Positions 26,204-34,628 of a DNA stretch of 64,000 nt are shown here, one piece after another. The DNA is from PALSA-612 sp963776375 (GTDB lineage: Bacteria > Actinomycetota > Thermoleophilia > Gaiellales > Gaiellaceae): positions 1-64,000 of the forward strand of contig CAVZMF010000009.1 in the NCBI GenBank assembly GCA_963776375.1, written 5' to 3'. Position 1 is the first letter of the stretch; each line of letters starts with the position of its first letter. The translations under genes were made by a program, and so were the position numbers. The notes below the pieces were generated by a model that was given only the letters and a program-made list of their open reading frames with translations, made no database searches and was not told where the DNA came from.

Positions 26204-26424
26204 TCGTACTGCCAGCCGTCGCCGAGCGGCAACTCGTTGACGAGCTGCGCCTCCATCGGAGGGAATGGAACGTTAGGCCCCGGCATCAAGACTTCCCTGA
26301 CGGATGCTATTCGGCATGCTCGAGGGCGGAGCCGGGCTTTGCCCGGCGGGAGCCCACTCCGGTGGTCGACCGGGAGAAGCGGTGAAGGAGGGGGCACACG
26401 GGGGAACCACGGGTTCCCCCGTGA
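26204..26424. repeat. 220-bp duplicated unit, copy 2
   Basis: Second copy. On the minus strand it has its own ATG with a GGGAAG ribosome site and encodes MPGPNVPFPPMEAQLVNELP and GDGWQY, as in the ligase, then runs into the hairpin of copy 1. Differences from the ligase in this part are mostly synonymous, so selection once acted on both: it is a remnant of a second ligase gene or of an old tandem duplication. Confidence 0.8.
26397..26423. repeat. Perfect 12-bp hairpin, copy 2
   Basis: The same 12-base arms as at 26173 with loop ACG instead of ATG. It lies 25 bases before the aminopeptidase start and is preceded by the same 85-base block as copy 1. Confidence 0.8.
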
Positions 26425-26447
26425 TGAATCCGTAGCATGCCGCGGGC

Positions 26448-27686
26448 ATGTCGGAATCGGTAGACGGTCGCGTGAGCGACGAGGCGCTCGAGGAGTACGC
26501 GCGGCTGGTGCTGCGCGTGGGATCGGGTTTCGAGCGGGGCCAGGACCTCGTCCTGTGGGTCTCGGTCGACCACGTCCCGTTCGTCCGGGCGCTCGCCCGC
26601 GTGGCGTACCAGGAGGGCGCGCGCAGCGTCGAGACGCTCTACTCCGACGATCAGCTGCTGCGCGCGCAGGTGCTCCATTCCGACGACGAGTTCCTCGGGT
26701 TCACGCCGCCGTGGCTCGTCGCCCACGTCGAGGACCTGGACGAACGCCGCGTCGCGCTCGTCAACGTCTTCTCGCCGGACTTCGAGGCGACCGAGGGACT
26801 TCCGGGCGAGCGCGTCACCCGGGCGGAGAGACGGGAGTTCCGCCGGGCGGTCAGCCGGAGCACGGACGCCAACATGGTCGCCTGGACCGTCGTCAGCTAC
26901 CCGACCGAGAGCTGGGCCCGGCGGGTCCTCGGCGAGCCGGACATCCTCGCGCTCTGGGAGCTGATCCGGGCCGGGGTCAGGCTGGACGAGCCCGACCCGG
27001 TTGCCGCCTGGCAGCAGCAGATCGAGCGCTTGCGCGCGCGGAGGGAGGAGCTCGACGAGCGGCGCTTCGACGCTCTCCACTACCGCGGGCCTGGAACGGA
27101 CCTGCTCGTCGGCCTGCTCCCGCAGTCGGTCTGGCGCGGGGGCGAGTCGGAGACCGCCTGGGGACGGCGGTTCGTCTCGAACATGCCCACCGAGGAGGTG
27201 TACACGACGCCCGACTGCCGCCGGACCGAGGGAACGGTGCGGGCGACGCGGCCGGTCGTGCTCAGGACAGGCACGGTCGTCGAGGGCCTCGAGCTCGAGT
27301 TCTCCGCGGGGCGCGTGACGACCGTCCGCGCCACGTCCGGCGAGGACGAGATCAGGGCACAGATCGAGTTCGACCACGGCGCCGCCATGCTCGGCGAGGT
27401 CGCGCTCGTCGACGCGTCCTCGCGGGTGGGGCAGCACGACCGGACGTTCTTCAACCTCCTCTTCGACGAGAACGCGCTCTCGCACCTCGCCTTCGGCGCG
27501 GCCTACCTCGACGCCACGACCGGGCTCGAGGGCCGGACCGACGACGAGCTGCAGGAGCTGGGCGTGAGCCGCTCGGCGATGCACACCGATTTCATGGTCG
27601 GCGGGCCGGAGGTCGAGGTGGACGGGATCGAGGGGAGAGGCGCCGCCGTGCCGCTCCTGCGCGAGAACGTCTGGCAGCTGAGCTGA
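26448..27686 (+). CDS. M29-family metallo-aminopeptidase
   Basis: 412 residues, the usual length. It removes N-terminal residues from peptides in the cytoplasm using two metal ions. Family features: FSPDFEATEGLPGERVTRAE near 109-128, ANMVAWTVVSYPTESWARRV, NMPTEEVYTTPD near 245-256 (metal Glu), GEVALVDASSRVG near 317-329, LSHLAFGAAY near 344-353, and SRSAMHTDFMVGG near 380-392 (metal His and Asp). First gene of a plus-strand run that continues to 30127. No close ribosome site is visible. Confidence 0.9.
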   Translation: MSESVDGRVSDEALEEYARLVLRVGSGFERGQDLVLWVSVDHVPFVRALARVAYQEGARSVETLYSDDQLLRAQVLHSDDEFLGFTPPWLVAHVEDLDERRVALVNVFSPDFEATEGLPGERVTRAERREFRRAVSRSTDANMVAWTVVSYPTESWARRVLGEPDILALWELIRAGVRLDEPDPVAAWQQQIERLRARREELDERRFDALHYRGPGTDLLVGLLPQSVWRGGESETAWGRRFVSNMPTEEVYTTPDCRRTEGTVRATRPVVLRTGTVVEGLELEFSAGRVTTVRATSGEDEIRAQIEFDHGAAMLGEVALVDASSRVGQHDRTFFNLLFDENALSHLAFGAAYLDATTGLEGRTDDELQELGVSRSAMHTDFMVGGPEVEVDGIEGRGAAVPLLRENVWQLS

Positions 27687-27692
27687 CGGAAA

Positions 27693-28877
27693 GTGGCCGC
27701 CGCGGACTCGTTCGTCGAGCGGTACCTGCTGCTCGGCCTGCGTCTCGACAAGCTGCTCCCGGGCCTCGTCGACGCGTACTACGGGCCGGCGGAGCTGGCC
27801 TCCCGGGTCGAAGGCGAGCCGTCGCCCGAGGCGGCGAGACTCGCAGAAGAGGCGGCAGCGCTGCTCGGCGAGCTCGACGGTGCCGTCGAGGAAGCAGCAC
27901 GCGCGCGCTGGCTGCAGGCCCAGCTCGTCGGGCTGGAGACAGTCGCGACGCGGGCCGCAGGGAAAGAGGTGTCCTTCGAGTACGAAGTCGAGCGTTGCTA
28001 CGGCGTTCGGCCGGCCCTTGTCCCGGAGGAAGAGCTCGCGGGCGCGCACGAGGCGCTGGACGCCGTGCTTCCTGGCCACGGCCCGGTGAAGGAGCGCTAC
28101 CAGCGGTGGGAGGAATTGCAGGTCGTGCCGGAGGAGACGCTCATGCCCGCTCTGGAGCTCCTGACGAAAGAGCTGCGCCGCCGAACGCAGGACCTGTTCA
28201 GGCTTCCCGAGGGCGAGGACGCGGAGCTCGGCTTCGTGCAGAAGGAACCGTGGCTTGCGTTCAACTACTACCTCGGTGGGCTCCGCAGCCGTGTCGTCTT
28301 CAACACGGATCTCCCCTGGCTGTCGATCGACCTGCTCGCCACCGTCGCGCATGAGCTCTACCCCGGTCACCACACCGAGCGGGCGCTGAAGGAGTCTCTC
28401 CTCGTGCGGGAACGAGGGTGGCTCGAGGAATCGGCGCTGCTCGTCGGGACGCCGCAGTCGCTCGTCGCCGAGGCGATCGCGATGGTGGCCCCGGAGATGG
28501 TCGCCGGCGAGGACGTCGACGAGCTGGCGGCGCGGCTTCTCCGCCCCCTGGGCGTGCCGTACCAGCCCGAGGTCGCCGCGGCGGTCCGGATGCACCGCTT
28601 GACGCTCAGCTACGCGGCCGAGCGCGGCAACGTCGCGTACATGCTCCACGAACGCGGAGCGACCCTGGACGAAGCCCGCGAGTACGCCCGCCGCTGGTCG
28701 CTGGCGACCGATGAACGGGTCGAGCAAGGCATCGAGTTCGTCGCCGATCCGACCTGGCGGGCGTACATCTACTGCTACACGGAGGGGATCAAGCTGGCGC
28801 GCCGCTTCGTCGCCGGTGACCCCGCGCGCTTTCAGCGCCTGCTCACCGAGCAACTCGTGCCGTCGGACCTGGCCTGA
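27693..28877 (+). CDS. DUF885-like metallohydrolase
   Basis: 394 residues from a GTG six bases after the aminopeptidase stop, so co-transcribed with it. A mostly helical protein with AHELYPGHHTERALKE near 217-232; the H-E-L-Y-P-G-H-H block resembles the HE-x-YPGHH zinc motif of DUF885 proteins and M32-like peptidases. A downstream Glu (LVAEAIAMVAPE) could be the third ligand. No signal peptide. Coupling with an M29 aminopeptidase suggests a role in peptide breakdown, but the substrate is unknown. Confidence 0.65.
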   Translation: MAAADSFVERYLLLGLRLDKLLPGLVDAYYGPAELASRVEGEPSPEAARLAEEAAALLGELDGAVEEAARARWLQAQLVGLETVATRAAGKEVSFEYEVERCYGVRPALVPEEELAGAHEALDAVLPGHGPVKERYQRWEELQVVPEETLMPALELLTKELRRRTQDLFRLPEGEDAELGFVQKEPWLAFNYYLGGLRSRVVFNTDLPWLSIDLLATVAHELYPGHHTERALKESLLVRERGWLEESALLVGTPQSLVAEAIAMVAPEMVAGEDVDELAARLLRPLGVPYQPEVAAAVRMHRLTLSYAAERGNVAYMLHERGATLDEAREYARRWSLATDERVEQGIEFVADPTWRAYIYCYTEGIKLARRFVAGDPARFQRLLTEQLVPSDLA

Positions 28878-28894
28878 CCGCGTAATCTCAGGGG

Positions 28895-30127
28895 ATGAGG
28901 CGAGCCGTCGTGACCGGGCTGGGGGCGGTGACGCCTGTCGGCAACGACGCGCGCACGACGTGGGAATCCGCGGTGCACGGACGGAGCGGGATCGACTTCA
29001 TCCAGGCGTTCGATCCCTCGGACTTCCCCGTCCGGGTCGCGGCCGAGGTCAAGGACTTCGACCCGAGCGGCGTTGCCTCGTCGAAGGAGGTGCGGAAGCT
29101 GGAGCGGAACGTGCTGCTCGCCCTCGCCGCGGGGCGGGAGGCGGTCGGGGACGCGGGCCTGGACGACGTCTACGAGTCGGAGCGCGTGGGGATCCTCTTC
29201 GGGACGGCGATCGGCGGCTTCCTGGGGATCATGGAGCAGCACGACGTGTACCGCGAGCGCGGCCCGGACCGCATCGTCCCGAACTTCCTGCCCAGCGTGC
29301 TCGTCGATACGGCCTCCGGGCAGCTCGCGATCTCGCTGGGCTACCGCGGCCCGAACTACGCCCCCGTGTCCGCCTGCGCCACCGGCTCGACTGCGGTGGG
29401 GGAGGCGGCCGAGATCGTCAAGCGCGGCGACGCCGATGCGATCCTCGCCGGCGGTGCCGAGGCGTGCATGCATCCAATGATCCTCGGCGGCTTCTGCGCC
29501 ATGCGCGGCCTGGCCGTGGAGGACGAGTATCCGCCGCGCGCCTCGCGGCCGTTCGACGCGACCCGCGCCGGCTTCGTCATTGGTGAGGGCGCCTGCGTGC
29601 TCGTGATCGAGGAGCTGGAGGCGGCCCGCCGTCGCGGCGCGAAGATCTACGCAGAGGTGCTCGGCTACGGCGCCTCCAACGACGCACATCACATCGCCCA
29701 GCCCGAGCCCGAGGCGACGGGTGTCACGAAGATGATGCGCGCCGCGCTCGACCGCGCCGGGATCGAGCCCGAACGGGTGGGCTACATCAACGCGCACGGT
29801 ACCTCGACCCCGCTCGGCGACGCAGCCGAGACGAAGGCGATCAAGGACGTGTTCGGCGGGCACGCGTACGAGCTGGCCGTGTCCTCGACGAAGTCGGTCA
29901 TGGGCCACTGCTTCGGCGCCGCGGGCGCGATCGAGGCGATGATGTGCGTGCTGGCGATCTCCGAGGGCGTGCTGCCGCCGACGATCAACTACGAGCAGCC
30001 CGACCCCGAGTGCGACCTCGACTACGTGCCGAACAAGGCGCGTGAGGCGCGCGTCGACGTCGCGCTGTCGAACGCCATGGGCCTCGGCGGCCACAACGCC
30101 TGCGTCCTCGTCGGCCGCGTCGACTGA
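28895..30127 (+). CDS. fabF: Beta-ketoacyl-ACP synthase II
   Basis: 410 residues, full length. It elongates fatty acyl-ACP by condensation with malonyl-ACP. The catalytic triad is intact: Cys161 in VSACATGSTA, His in INAHGTSTPLGD near 300, and His in KSVMGHCFGAAGAIEA near 335-350. The N-terminal MRRAVVTGLGAVTPVGND is typical. No acpP or other fab gene is adjacent, so it may serve a special pathway or simply be dispersed. It is convergent with the HAD gene, which ends four bases later. Confidence 0.93.
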   Translation: MRRAVVTGLGAVTPVGNDARTTWESAVHGRSGIDFIQAFDPSDFPVRVAAEVKDFDPSGVASSKEVRKLERNVLLALAAGREAVGDAGLDDVYESERVGILFGTAIGGFLGIMEQHDVYRERGPDRIVPNFLPSVLVDTASGQLAISLGYRGPNYAPVSACATGSTAVGEAAEIVKRGDADAILAGGAEACMHPMILGGFCAMRGLAVEDEYPPRASRPFDATRAGFVIGEGACVLVIEELEAARRRGAKIYAEVLGYGASNDAHHIAQPEPEATGVTKMMRAALDRAGIEPERVGYINAHGTSTPLGDAAETKAIKDVFGGHAYELAVSSTKSVMGHCFGAAGAIEAMMCVLAISEGVLPPTINYEQPDPECDLDYVPNKAREARVDVALSNAMGLGGHNACVLVGRVD

Positions 30128-30130
30128 GGC

Positions 30131-30793
30131 TCAAGAGCCCGGGTCGACCGACTCGACCGCGGCCACGTCGAGCCTGTCGATCGAGTCCAGCACCAGGTCG
30201 GCGAGGGCGAGGGCTTCCGCGTCAGGTCGGAAGCTCGGGTTCGGGATCGCGACCACCCGCATCCCGGCAGCCTTCGCGGAGCCGATGCCGCTGTGCGAGT
30301 CCTCGACCGCCGCGCAGCGCCGGGGCTCGACCTCGAGCCGTCGCGCGGCCTCGAGATAGACGTCCGGGGCGGGCTTGCCGCGCGGCACCTCCTCGGACGA
30401 CACCGTGGCCGCGAACAGCCTGTCCAGGCCGGACAGCTCCAGCGCTGCGTCGATCAGCGGCCGGTTCGAAGACGAAGCCAGCCCGAGCGGCCAGCGCGCA
30501 GCCAGCCGCTCGACAGCCTCTCGAGCGCCGGCGATCAGCGGCAGCTCCTCCCGGTAGCGCGCCTCCATCAGGCGCACGATGTCGCCGCTGATCTCCTCGG
30601 GCGTCCGCGGGACGCCGAGTTCCTCCGCCAGGTACCGCGACCACTCCGGCGAGCTCATCCCCATCATCGCCCGCTGCGCCGCCTCGTCGTAGCGCCCGCC
30701 GCGCTCGACGACGTACCTGCCGCGCACCTCGTCCCAGACCTCCTCGGTCTCGAGGATCACCCCGTCGAGGTCGAAGACGACGGCCTCGATCAC
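30131..30793 (-). CDS. HAD-superfamily phosphatase
   Basis: 220 residues from the GTG at 30793, overlapping the flavin-reductase stop as GTGA. Class I HAD hydrolase of the beta-phosphoglucomutase/phosphatase type: motif I VVFDLDGVILETEE near 5-18, motif II GLASSSNRP near 102-110, Lys in VPRGKPAPDVYLEA near 137-150, and motif III AAVEDSHSGIGSAKAAGM near 161-178. Last gene of a coupled three-gene set with pdxH and a flavin reductase, so a phosphorylated cofactor or its breakdown product is a reasonable substrate; this is inference. Confidence 0.9.
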   Translation of the reverse strand: MIEAVVFDLDGVILETEEVWDEVRGRYVVERGGRYDEAAQRAMMGMSSPEWSRYLAEELGVPRTPEEISGDIVRLMEARYREELPLIAGAREAVERLAARWPLGLASSSNRPLIDAALELSGLDRLFAATVSSEEVPRGKPAPDVYLEAARRLEVEPRRCAAVEDSHSGIGSAKAAGMRVVAIPNPSFRPDAEALALADLVLDSIDRLDVAAVESVDPGS

Positions 30794-31263
30794 AGCGTCC
30801 GGTACATCCCCTCGTGGTAGACGAGCGGCGGCGCCGGCGCTCCCAGGCGCACGGACTCGACCTCGCCGACGAAGAGCGTGTGGTCGCCGGTCGCGTGCTC
30901 GGCGGCGAGGCTGCACTCGATCCAGCCGAGCGCGCCGGCAAGCAGCGGCGCCCCGCGTTCGCTTTCCTCGGTCTCGACGCCGTGCCACATGCCGATCGGC
31001 GGGACGCCGCGCGCGAAGTGCTGGGCGAGCCATTCCTGCCCGCCCGCGAGCATGCTGGCCGTGAACCCGCCGGCCTCGCGCAGCAGCTCGTGCATCGCCG
31101 CGTCCCGGCTGATGGAGACGCCGACGAGCGGAGGATCGAGCGACAGCGACACGAGCGAGGAAACGGTCAGTCCCAGCCGCTCGCGCCCGGTGTCGACCGT
31201 CAGCACGGCGACGCCGGCCGGAGCGCGGCGCAGGACCACGCGCAGATCCTCGCCGATCGTCAC
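30790..31263 (-). CDS. Flavin reductase-like FMN-binding protein
   Basis: 157 residues from the GTG at 31263, again a GTGA overlap with the upstream pdxH stop. Split-barrel flavin reductase fold: LRRAPAGVAVLTVD near 12-25, LGLTVSSLVSLSLDPPLVGV near 31-50, AQHFARGVPP near 82-91, and DHTLFVGEVESV near 126-137. Such proteins reduce FMN or FAD with NAD(P)H for partner oxygenases. An F420-type LLM oxidoreductase lies about 1.5 kb away on the other strand and may or may not be related. Confidence 0.88.
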   Translation of the reverse strand: MTIGEDLRVVLRRAPAGVAVLTVDTGRERLGLTVSSLVSLSLDPPLVGVSISRDAAMHELLREAGGFTASMLAGGQEWLAQHFARGVPPIGMWHGVETEESERGAPLLAGALGWIECSLAAEHATGDHTLFVGEVESVRLGAPAPPLVYHEGMYRTL

Positions 31264-31880
31264 GGCGAGAGGCGCTCGATCACCCAGGCGTCGCCGTCGC
31301 GCCGGTAGCGGAAGCGGTCGTGGAGGCGGTCCTCCCGGTGCTGCCAGAACTCGTACGTCTCGGGGAGCACCGCGTAGCCGCCCCAGGTCTCCGGCCGCGG
31401 CACGGCGCCCTCGCCGGAGCGCGGCCTGAGCGCCTCCACCGCCTCCTCGAGCTCGCGTCTTCCCGCGACCACCTCGCTCTGCCGCGACACGCTCGCGGAG
31501 AGCTGAGAGCCGGACGGGCGGGTAGCGAAGTACGCGTCGGAATCCTCGGTCGGTACGCGCTCGACGGTCCCTTCGACCCGTGCCTGGCGGCCGAGCTCGT
31601 GCCAGTAGAAGCAGAGCGCCGCGCGCGGATTCGCCTCCAGCTCCCGCCCCTTGCGGCTCTCGTAGCCGGAGTAGAAGACAAAGCCGCTCTCGTCGGCCGA
31701 CTTCAGGAGCACGATGCGCACGGACGGCCGCCCGTCCGGTGTCGTCGTGGCGAGCGCGACCGCGTCCGGGCGGGACACGTCGGCGGCCACCGCCGCCTCG
31801 TACCACGCCTGGAACTGCCGCAACGGGTCGGGGTCGAGGTCGTTCCGACGCAGCGGCCGGGCGAATGGCTCGTGGTCCAC
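31260..31880 (-). CDS. pdxH: Pyridoxamine 5'-phosphate oxidase
   Basis: 206 residues from the GTG at 31880. It makes pyridoxal 5'-phosphate from the pyridoxamine or pyridoxine phosphate with FMN. Typical features: RNDLDPDPLRQFQAWYEAA near 11-29, ALATTTPDGRPSVRIVLLKS near 43-62, GFVFYSGYESRKGRELEANP near 67-86, RVEGTVERV, and the C-terminal FWQHREDRLHDRFRYRR (near 178-194). First gene of the pdxH, flavin reductase, HAD operon; divergent from the gene at 31900 with only 19 bases between starts. Confidence 0.93.
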   Translation of the reverse strand: MDHEPFARPLRRNDLDPDPLRQFQAWYEAAVAADVSRPDAVALATTTPDGRPSVRIVLLKSADESGFVFYSGYESRKGRELEANPRAALCFYWHELGRQARVEGTVERVPTEDSDAYFATRPSGSQLSASVSRQSEVVAGRRELEEAVEALRPRSGEGAVPRPETWGGYAVLPETYEFWQHREDRLHDRFRYRRDGDAWVIERLSP

Positions 31881-31899
31881 GGGCTCGTAGTATCGAGAA

Positions 31900-32790
31900 G
31901 TGCGCCTGCTCGCCGGAGTGCTGACCGTCGCGACGCTCGCCTCGCCGCAGCTCCACTTCCCGCGCGACCACCTCGGCCACCGAGCGGGCGTCGAGTGGTG
32001 GTACTTCACGGCCTACGTCCAGGGCAGCGACGGTCACCGGTACTCGGTCTTCTTCACCCTGTTCAAGCGCGCCGGTTTCGTGCTGCCCGTGAGCCAGGTC
32101 GTGAACCTCGACACGGGCAGGAAGGTCGGGCACTCGGAGACCCTGGTGCGTGCAGCGGGGCTGCCGTTCTCGTCGAGGGTCGCCGCCCTGAGCTACGACG
32201 CCGCTCGGAGCACCTGGATCGCCCGCGTCTCCGCGCCGGGGTACGCGCTTCGCTTCTCCGCCCGTCCGGAGAAACCGTACGTCCTCCACGGCGGCGGCAC
32301 CGGTCTCATCTCCCAGGGCGCCGGGCAAAGCCATTACTACTCGGCGACGAGGATGGCGAGCCGGGGCAGCTTCGGGACGACGCGCTTCACGGGCACGGCG
32401 TGGTTCGACCACCAGTGGGGCGACTTCGCGACCACGCCGAGCGCGCAGCACTGGGACTGGTTCTCGTGCCGGTTCGACGATCGTACGGAGCTGATGCTCT
32501 ACCGCTTCCGCGACGGGCACGCGAACGGTACGTTCGTCGACCGCTCCGGCCGGGGACGTCCCGTCGGAAGCTTCGACGCCGTTCCGGGCACTCGCGTCTT
32601 CCGCGCCGCCGGACGCCACTGGCCGCTCGACTGGACGCTGCGCGTGCCCGCAGAGCACCTCTCACTGCGGCTGCACGCCCTGGCGCCGGATCAGCTGTTC
32701 CGCGGTATGGTCGTTCCCACCTTCTGGGAGGGCGCAACGACGGTGGACGGGACGAAGACCGGCATTTGCTTCGTTGAGGAGACGAGCTGA
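31900..32790 (+). CDS. Secreted CrtC/AttH-like lipocalin-type protein
   Basis: 296 residues. A short N-terminal hydrophobic segment is followed by a two-barrel AttH/CrtC-like domain: HFPRDHLGHRAGVEWWYFTA near 19-38, FFTLFKRAG, GTAWFDHQWGDFA near 166-178, WDWFSCRFDD, and FWEGATTVDGT near 275-285. Related to hydroxyneurosporene synthase (carotenoid 1,2-hydratase) and to uncharacterised secreted lipocalin-like proteins; no carotenoid gene is near, so the reaction is unknown. Its stop overlaps the ATG of the next gene (TGATG). Confidence 0.8.
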   Translation: MRLLAGVLTVATLASPQLHFPRDHLGHRAGVEWWYFTAYVQGSDGHRYSVFFTLFKRAGFVLPVSQVVNLDTGRKVGHSETLVRAAGLPFSSRVAALSYDAARSTWIARVSAPGYALRFSARPEKPYVLHGGGTGLISQGAGQSHYYSATRMASRGSFGTTRFTGTAWFDHQWGDFATTPSAQHWDWFSCRFDDRTELMLYRFRDGHANGTFVDRSGRGRPVGSFDAVPGTRVFRAAGRHWPLDWTLRVPAEHLSLRLHALAPDQLFRGMVVPTFWEGATTVDGTKTGICFVEETS

Positions 32791-33662
32791 TGGAGCTCTC
32801 GCGCGTCGGTGTCTGGCTGGGACCGCTGAGCCTGCGGCCCGCCGCGGAGACGCGGGAGATCGCGCCCGAGCTCGAGGAGCTCGGCTACGGCGCCATCTGG
32901 TTCGGTGAGGGCGTGGGCACGAAGGAGTGCTTCGCGCAGGCGGCGACGCTGCTCGGATGGACGCGGCGCGTCGTCGTCGCCAGCGGCATCGCCAACATCT
33001 ACGCGCGAGACCCGATGGCGACGGCGAACGGCGCTCGAACGCTGGCCGACGCCTATCCGGATCGGTTCCTGCTCGGCGTCGGCGTCAGCCACGCCCCGAG
33101 TGTGGCCGAGCGCGGGCACGAATACGCCCGGCCGCTCGGGACGATGGGCGCCTACCTCGACGCGATGGAGAGCGCGCTCTTCCGCGGGGTCGAGCCGGCG
33201 GAGCCGGCACCCGTCGTGCTCGCCGCGCTGGGGCCGAAGATGCTCGCGCTCGCCGCCGAGCGGACACGCGGTGCCCATCCGTACTTCACGCCGCCCGAGC
33301 ACACGGCCATGGCCCGGGAGGTCATGGGGGAGGGGCCGCTGCTCGCTCCCGAGCAGGCCTTCGTCCTCGAGACCGACCCGGCCGCGGCCAGGGCGACGGC
33401 CCGCGAGCACATGGCCTACTACCTGCGCCTCGACAACTACCGCCGCAACCTCCACCGGCTCGGCTTCGCCGACGACGATCTCGACGGCGGCGGCAGCGAC
33501 CGACTTGCGGACGCGATCGTGGCCTGGGGCGACGTCGACGCCGTCCGCGACCGGGTCAAGACGCATCTCGACGCCGGCGCGGACCACGTCTGCGTCCAGG
33601 CCGTGGGCGAGGACCCGCTCGGCGATCTCAGGCAGCTGGCGCCGGCGCTGCGCGAGCTCTAG
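32790..33662 (+). CDS. LLM-class F420-dependent oxidoreductase
   Basis: 290 residues, coupled to the gene before it (TGATG). A TIM-barrel luciferase-like oxidoreductase of the actinobacterial F420 type: GVWLGPLSLRPA near 7-18, LEELGYGAIWFGEG near 31-44, VASGIANIYARDPMATANGA near 63-82, LGVGVSHAP near 97-105 and the late GADHVCVQ-V-GEDPL. It probably oxidises or reduces a small molecule with coenzyme F420; substrate unknown. Its presence supports an actinobacterial origin. Confidence 0.88.
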   Translation: MELSRVGVWLGPLSLRPAAETREIAPELEELGYGAIWFGEGVGTKECFAQAATLLGWTRRVVVASGIANIYARDPMATANGARTLADAYPDRFLLGVGVSHAPSVAERGHEYARPLGTMGAYLDAMESALFRGVEPAEPAPVVLAALGPKMLALAAERTRGAHPYFTPPEHTAMAREVMGEGPLLAPEQAFVLETDPAAARATAREHMAYYLRLDNYRRNLHRLGFADDDLDGGGSDRLADAIVAWGDVDAVRDRVKTHLDAGADHVCVQAVGEDPLGDLRQLAPALREL

Positions 33663-33687
33663 CCGCCGTCCCGGTCAGGATGGCTGC

Positions 33688-34101
33688 GTGTCCCCCGACC
33701 TCGACCGGCACGTCGACGAGCTCTGCGAGCTGCACGGCATCGTGCGGCTGAGCGGCTCGCGTGGCCGCGCCGAGGTGCATCGCCGGAACGGCAGGCGAAC
33801 GGTCGCGATCCGGATCCCGCCCGTTCGCGGCCAGGTGACCTACTTCGTGGCACTGCACGAGATCGGGCACCTGATCGGGCCGGGCCGCTCGGGCACCCGC
33901 CTCGAGAAAGAAGCCGCCGCATGGCGGTTCGCGCTCCGCGAGGCGCGCGTGGAGCCGACGGACGCGTCCCGCCGGCGCATCGGCAAGCGGCTCCGCTCCT
34001 ACGTGACCTGGGCCGAGCTGCGCCAGCACCGCCGGCGCCCGCCCATGCTCCCGCCGCGGGAGTCGCCCTTCTGGGCGCTCCTTGCCGATCTCGAAGCCTG
34101 A
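33688..34101 (+). CDS. ImmA/IrrE-like small metallopeptidase
   Basis: 137 residues from the GTG at 33688. A zinc HExxH appears as YFVALHEIGHLIG near 50-62, followed by a Glu in LEKEAAAWRFAL near 70-81 that can complete the site. This small layout resembles ImmA/IrrE-type peptidases that cleave repressors, but the HTH partner usually found next door is missing. The tail is basic and Pro-rich. It starts 26 bases after the LLM gene and probably shares its transcript. Confidence 0.7.
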   Translation: MSPDLDRHVDELCELHGIVRLSGSRGRAEVHRRNGRRTVAIRIPPVRGQVTYFVALHEIGHLIGPGRSGTRLEKEAAAWRFALREARVEPTDASRRRIGKRLRSYVTWAELRQHRRRPPMLPPRESPFWALLADLEA

Positions 34102-34107
34102 GAAGAA

Positions 34108-34572
34108 CTACTCGGCGTAGACGTGGCTGCCGTAGACCCGCGAGAAGGCGGCCTCGAGCGCGTCGAGATCGACGACGTTCAGGCAGATGCCGGTGCTGCC
34201 GAGCAGCGAGCGCAGCTCCTCGGCCGCGAGCACGTCGGTCGGGTCGGCCAGCCCGACGAGCAGCAGGTGGTCGGGCAGCCGCTTGATCGGGAGCGCCTGG
34301 AGCCGGCGGGCGGCAGCCTCGGGCAGGAGCAGAGCCGCGTCCTCGTCGACCTCGGTCTGGCTGAGGTCGAGGAACGGAATGTCGTACTGCTCGGCCAGGG
34401 CGCGGGCGATGGCGACGCTCGGAACCCACCCCCACTCGACGAGGATCTCGCCGAGCCGGCGGGGCGAGCGCTCCTTCTCCGCGAGCGCGATCTCGAGCTG
34501 CTCGGCGTCGATCGCGCCGACGCGCAGCAGGAGCGTTCCGAGGGGGACCCAGGCGTCCTTGGTCTCGTCCAC
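34108..34572 (-). CDS. Stand-alone MshEN (GspE N-terminal) protein
   Basis: 154 residues from the GTG at 34572, with an AAGGA ribosome site. The product is a MshEN/T2SSE N-terminal domain: LGTLLLRVGAIDAEQLEIAL near 11-30, RRLGEILVEWGWVPSVAIAR near 38-57, LAEQYDIPFLDL near 59-70 and LLVGLADPTDVLAAEEL near 104-120. In full proteins this domain binds c-di-GMP or partners of the type II secretion/type IV pilus ATPase; here no ATPase follows. A regulatory role through nucleotide binding is possible. Convergent with the metallopeptidase gene. Confidence 0.8.
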   Translation of the reverse strand: MDETKDAWVPLGTLLLRVGAIDAEQLEIALAEKERSPRRLGEILVEWGWVPSVAIARALAEQYDIPFLDLSQTEVDEDAALLLPEAAARRLQALPIKRLPDHLLLVGLADPTDVLAAEELRSLLGSTGICLNVVDLDALEAAFSRVYGSHVYAE

Positions 34573-34628
34573 GAGTTCCTTATCGGCCGTTCTGCGCCGG
34601 AGTTGAGCGGGACCGTCGGATTCGCTCT

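Noticed and set aside
26307..28853. An 848-codon minus-strand frame opposite the aminopeptidase
   Set aside because: Antisense shadow of two genes with strong family motifs; no ribosome site or domain.
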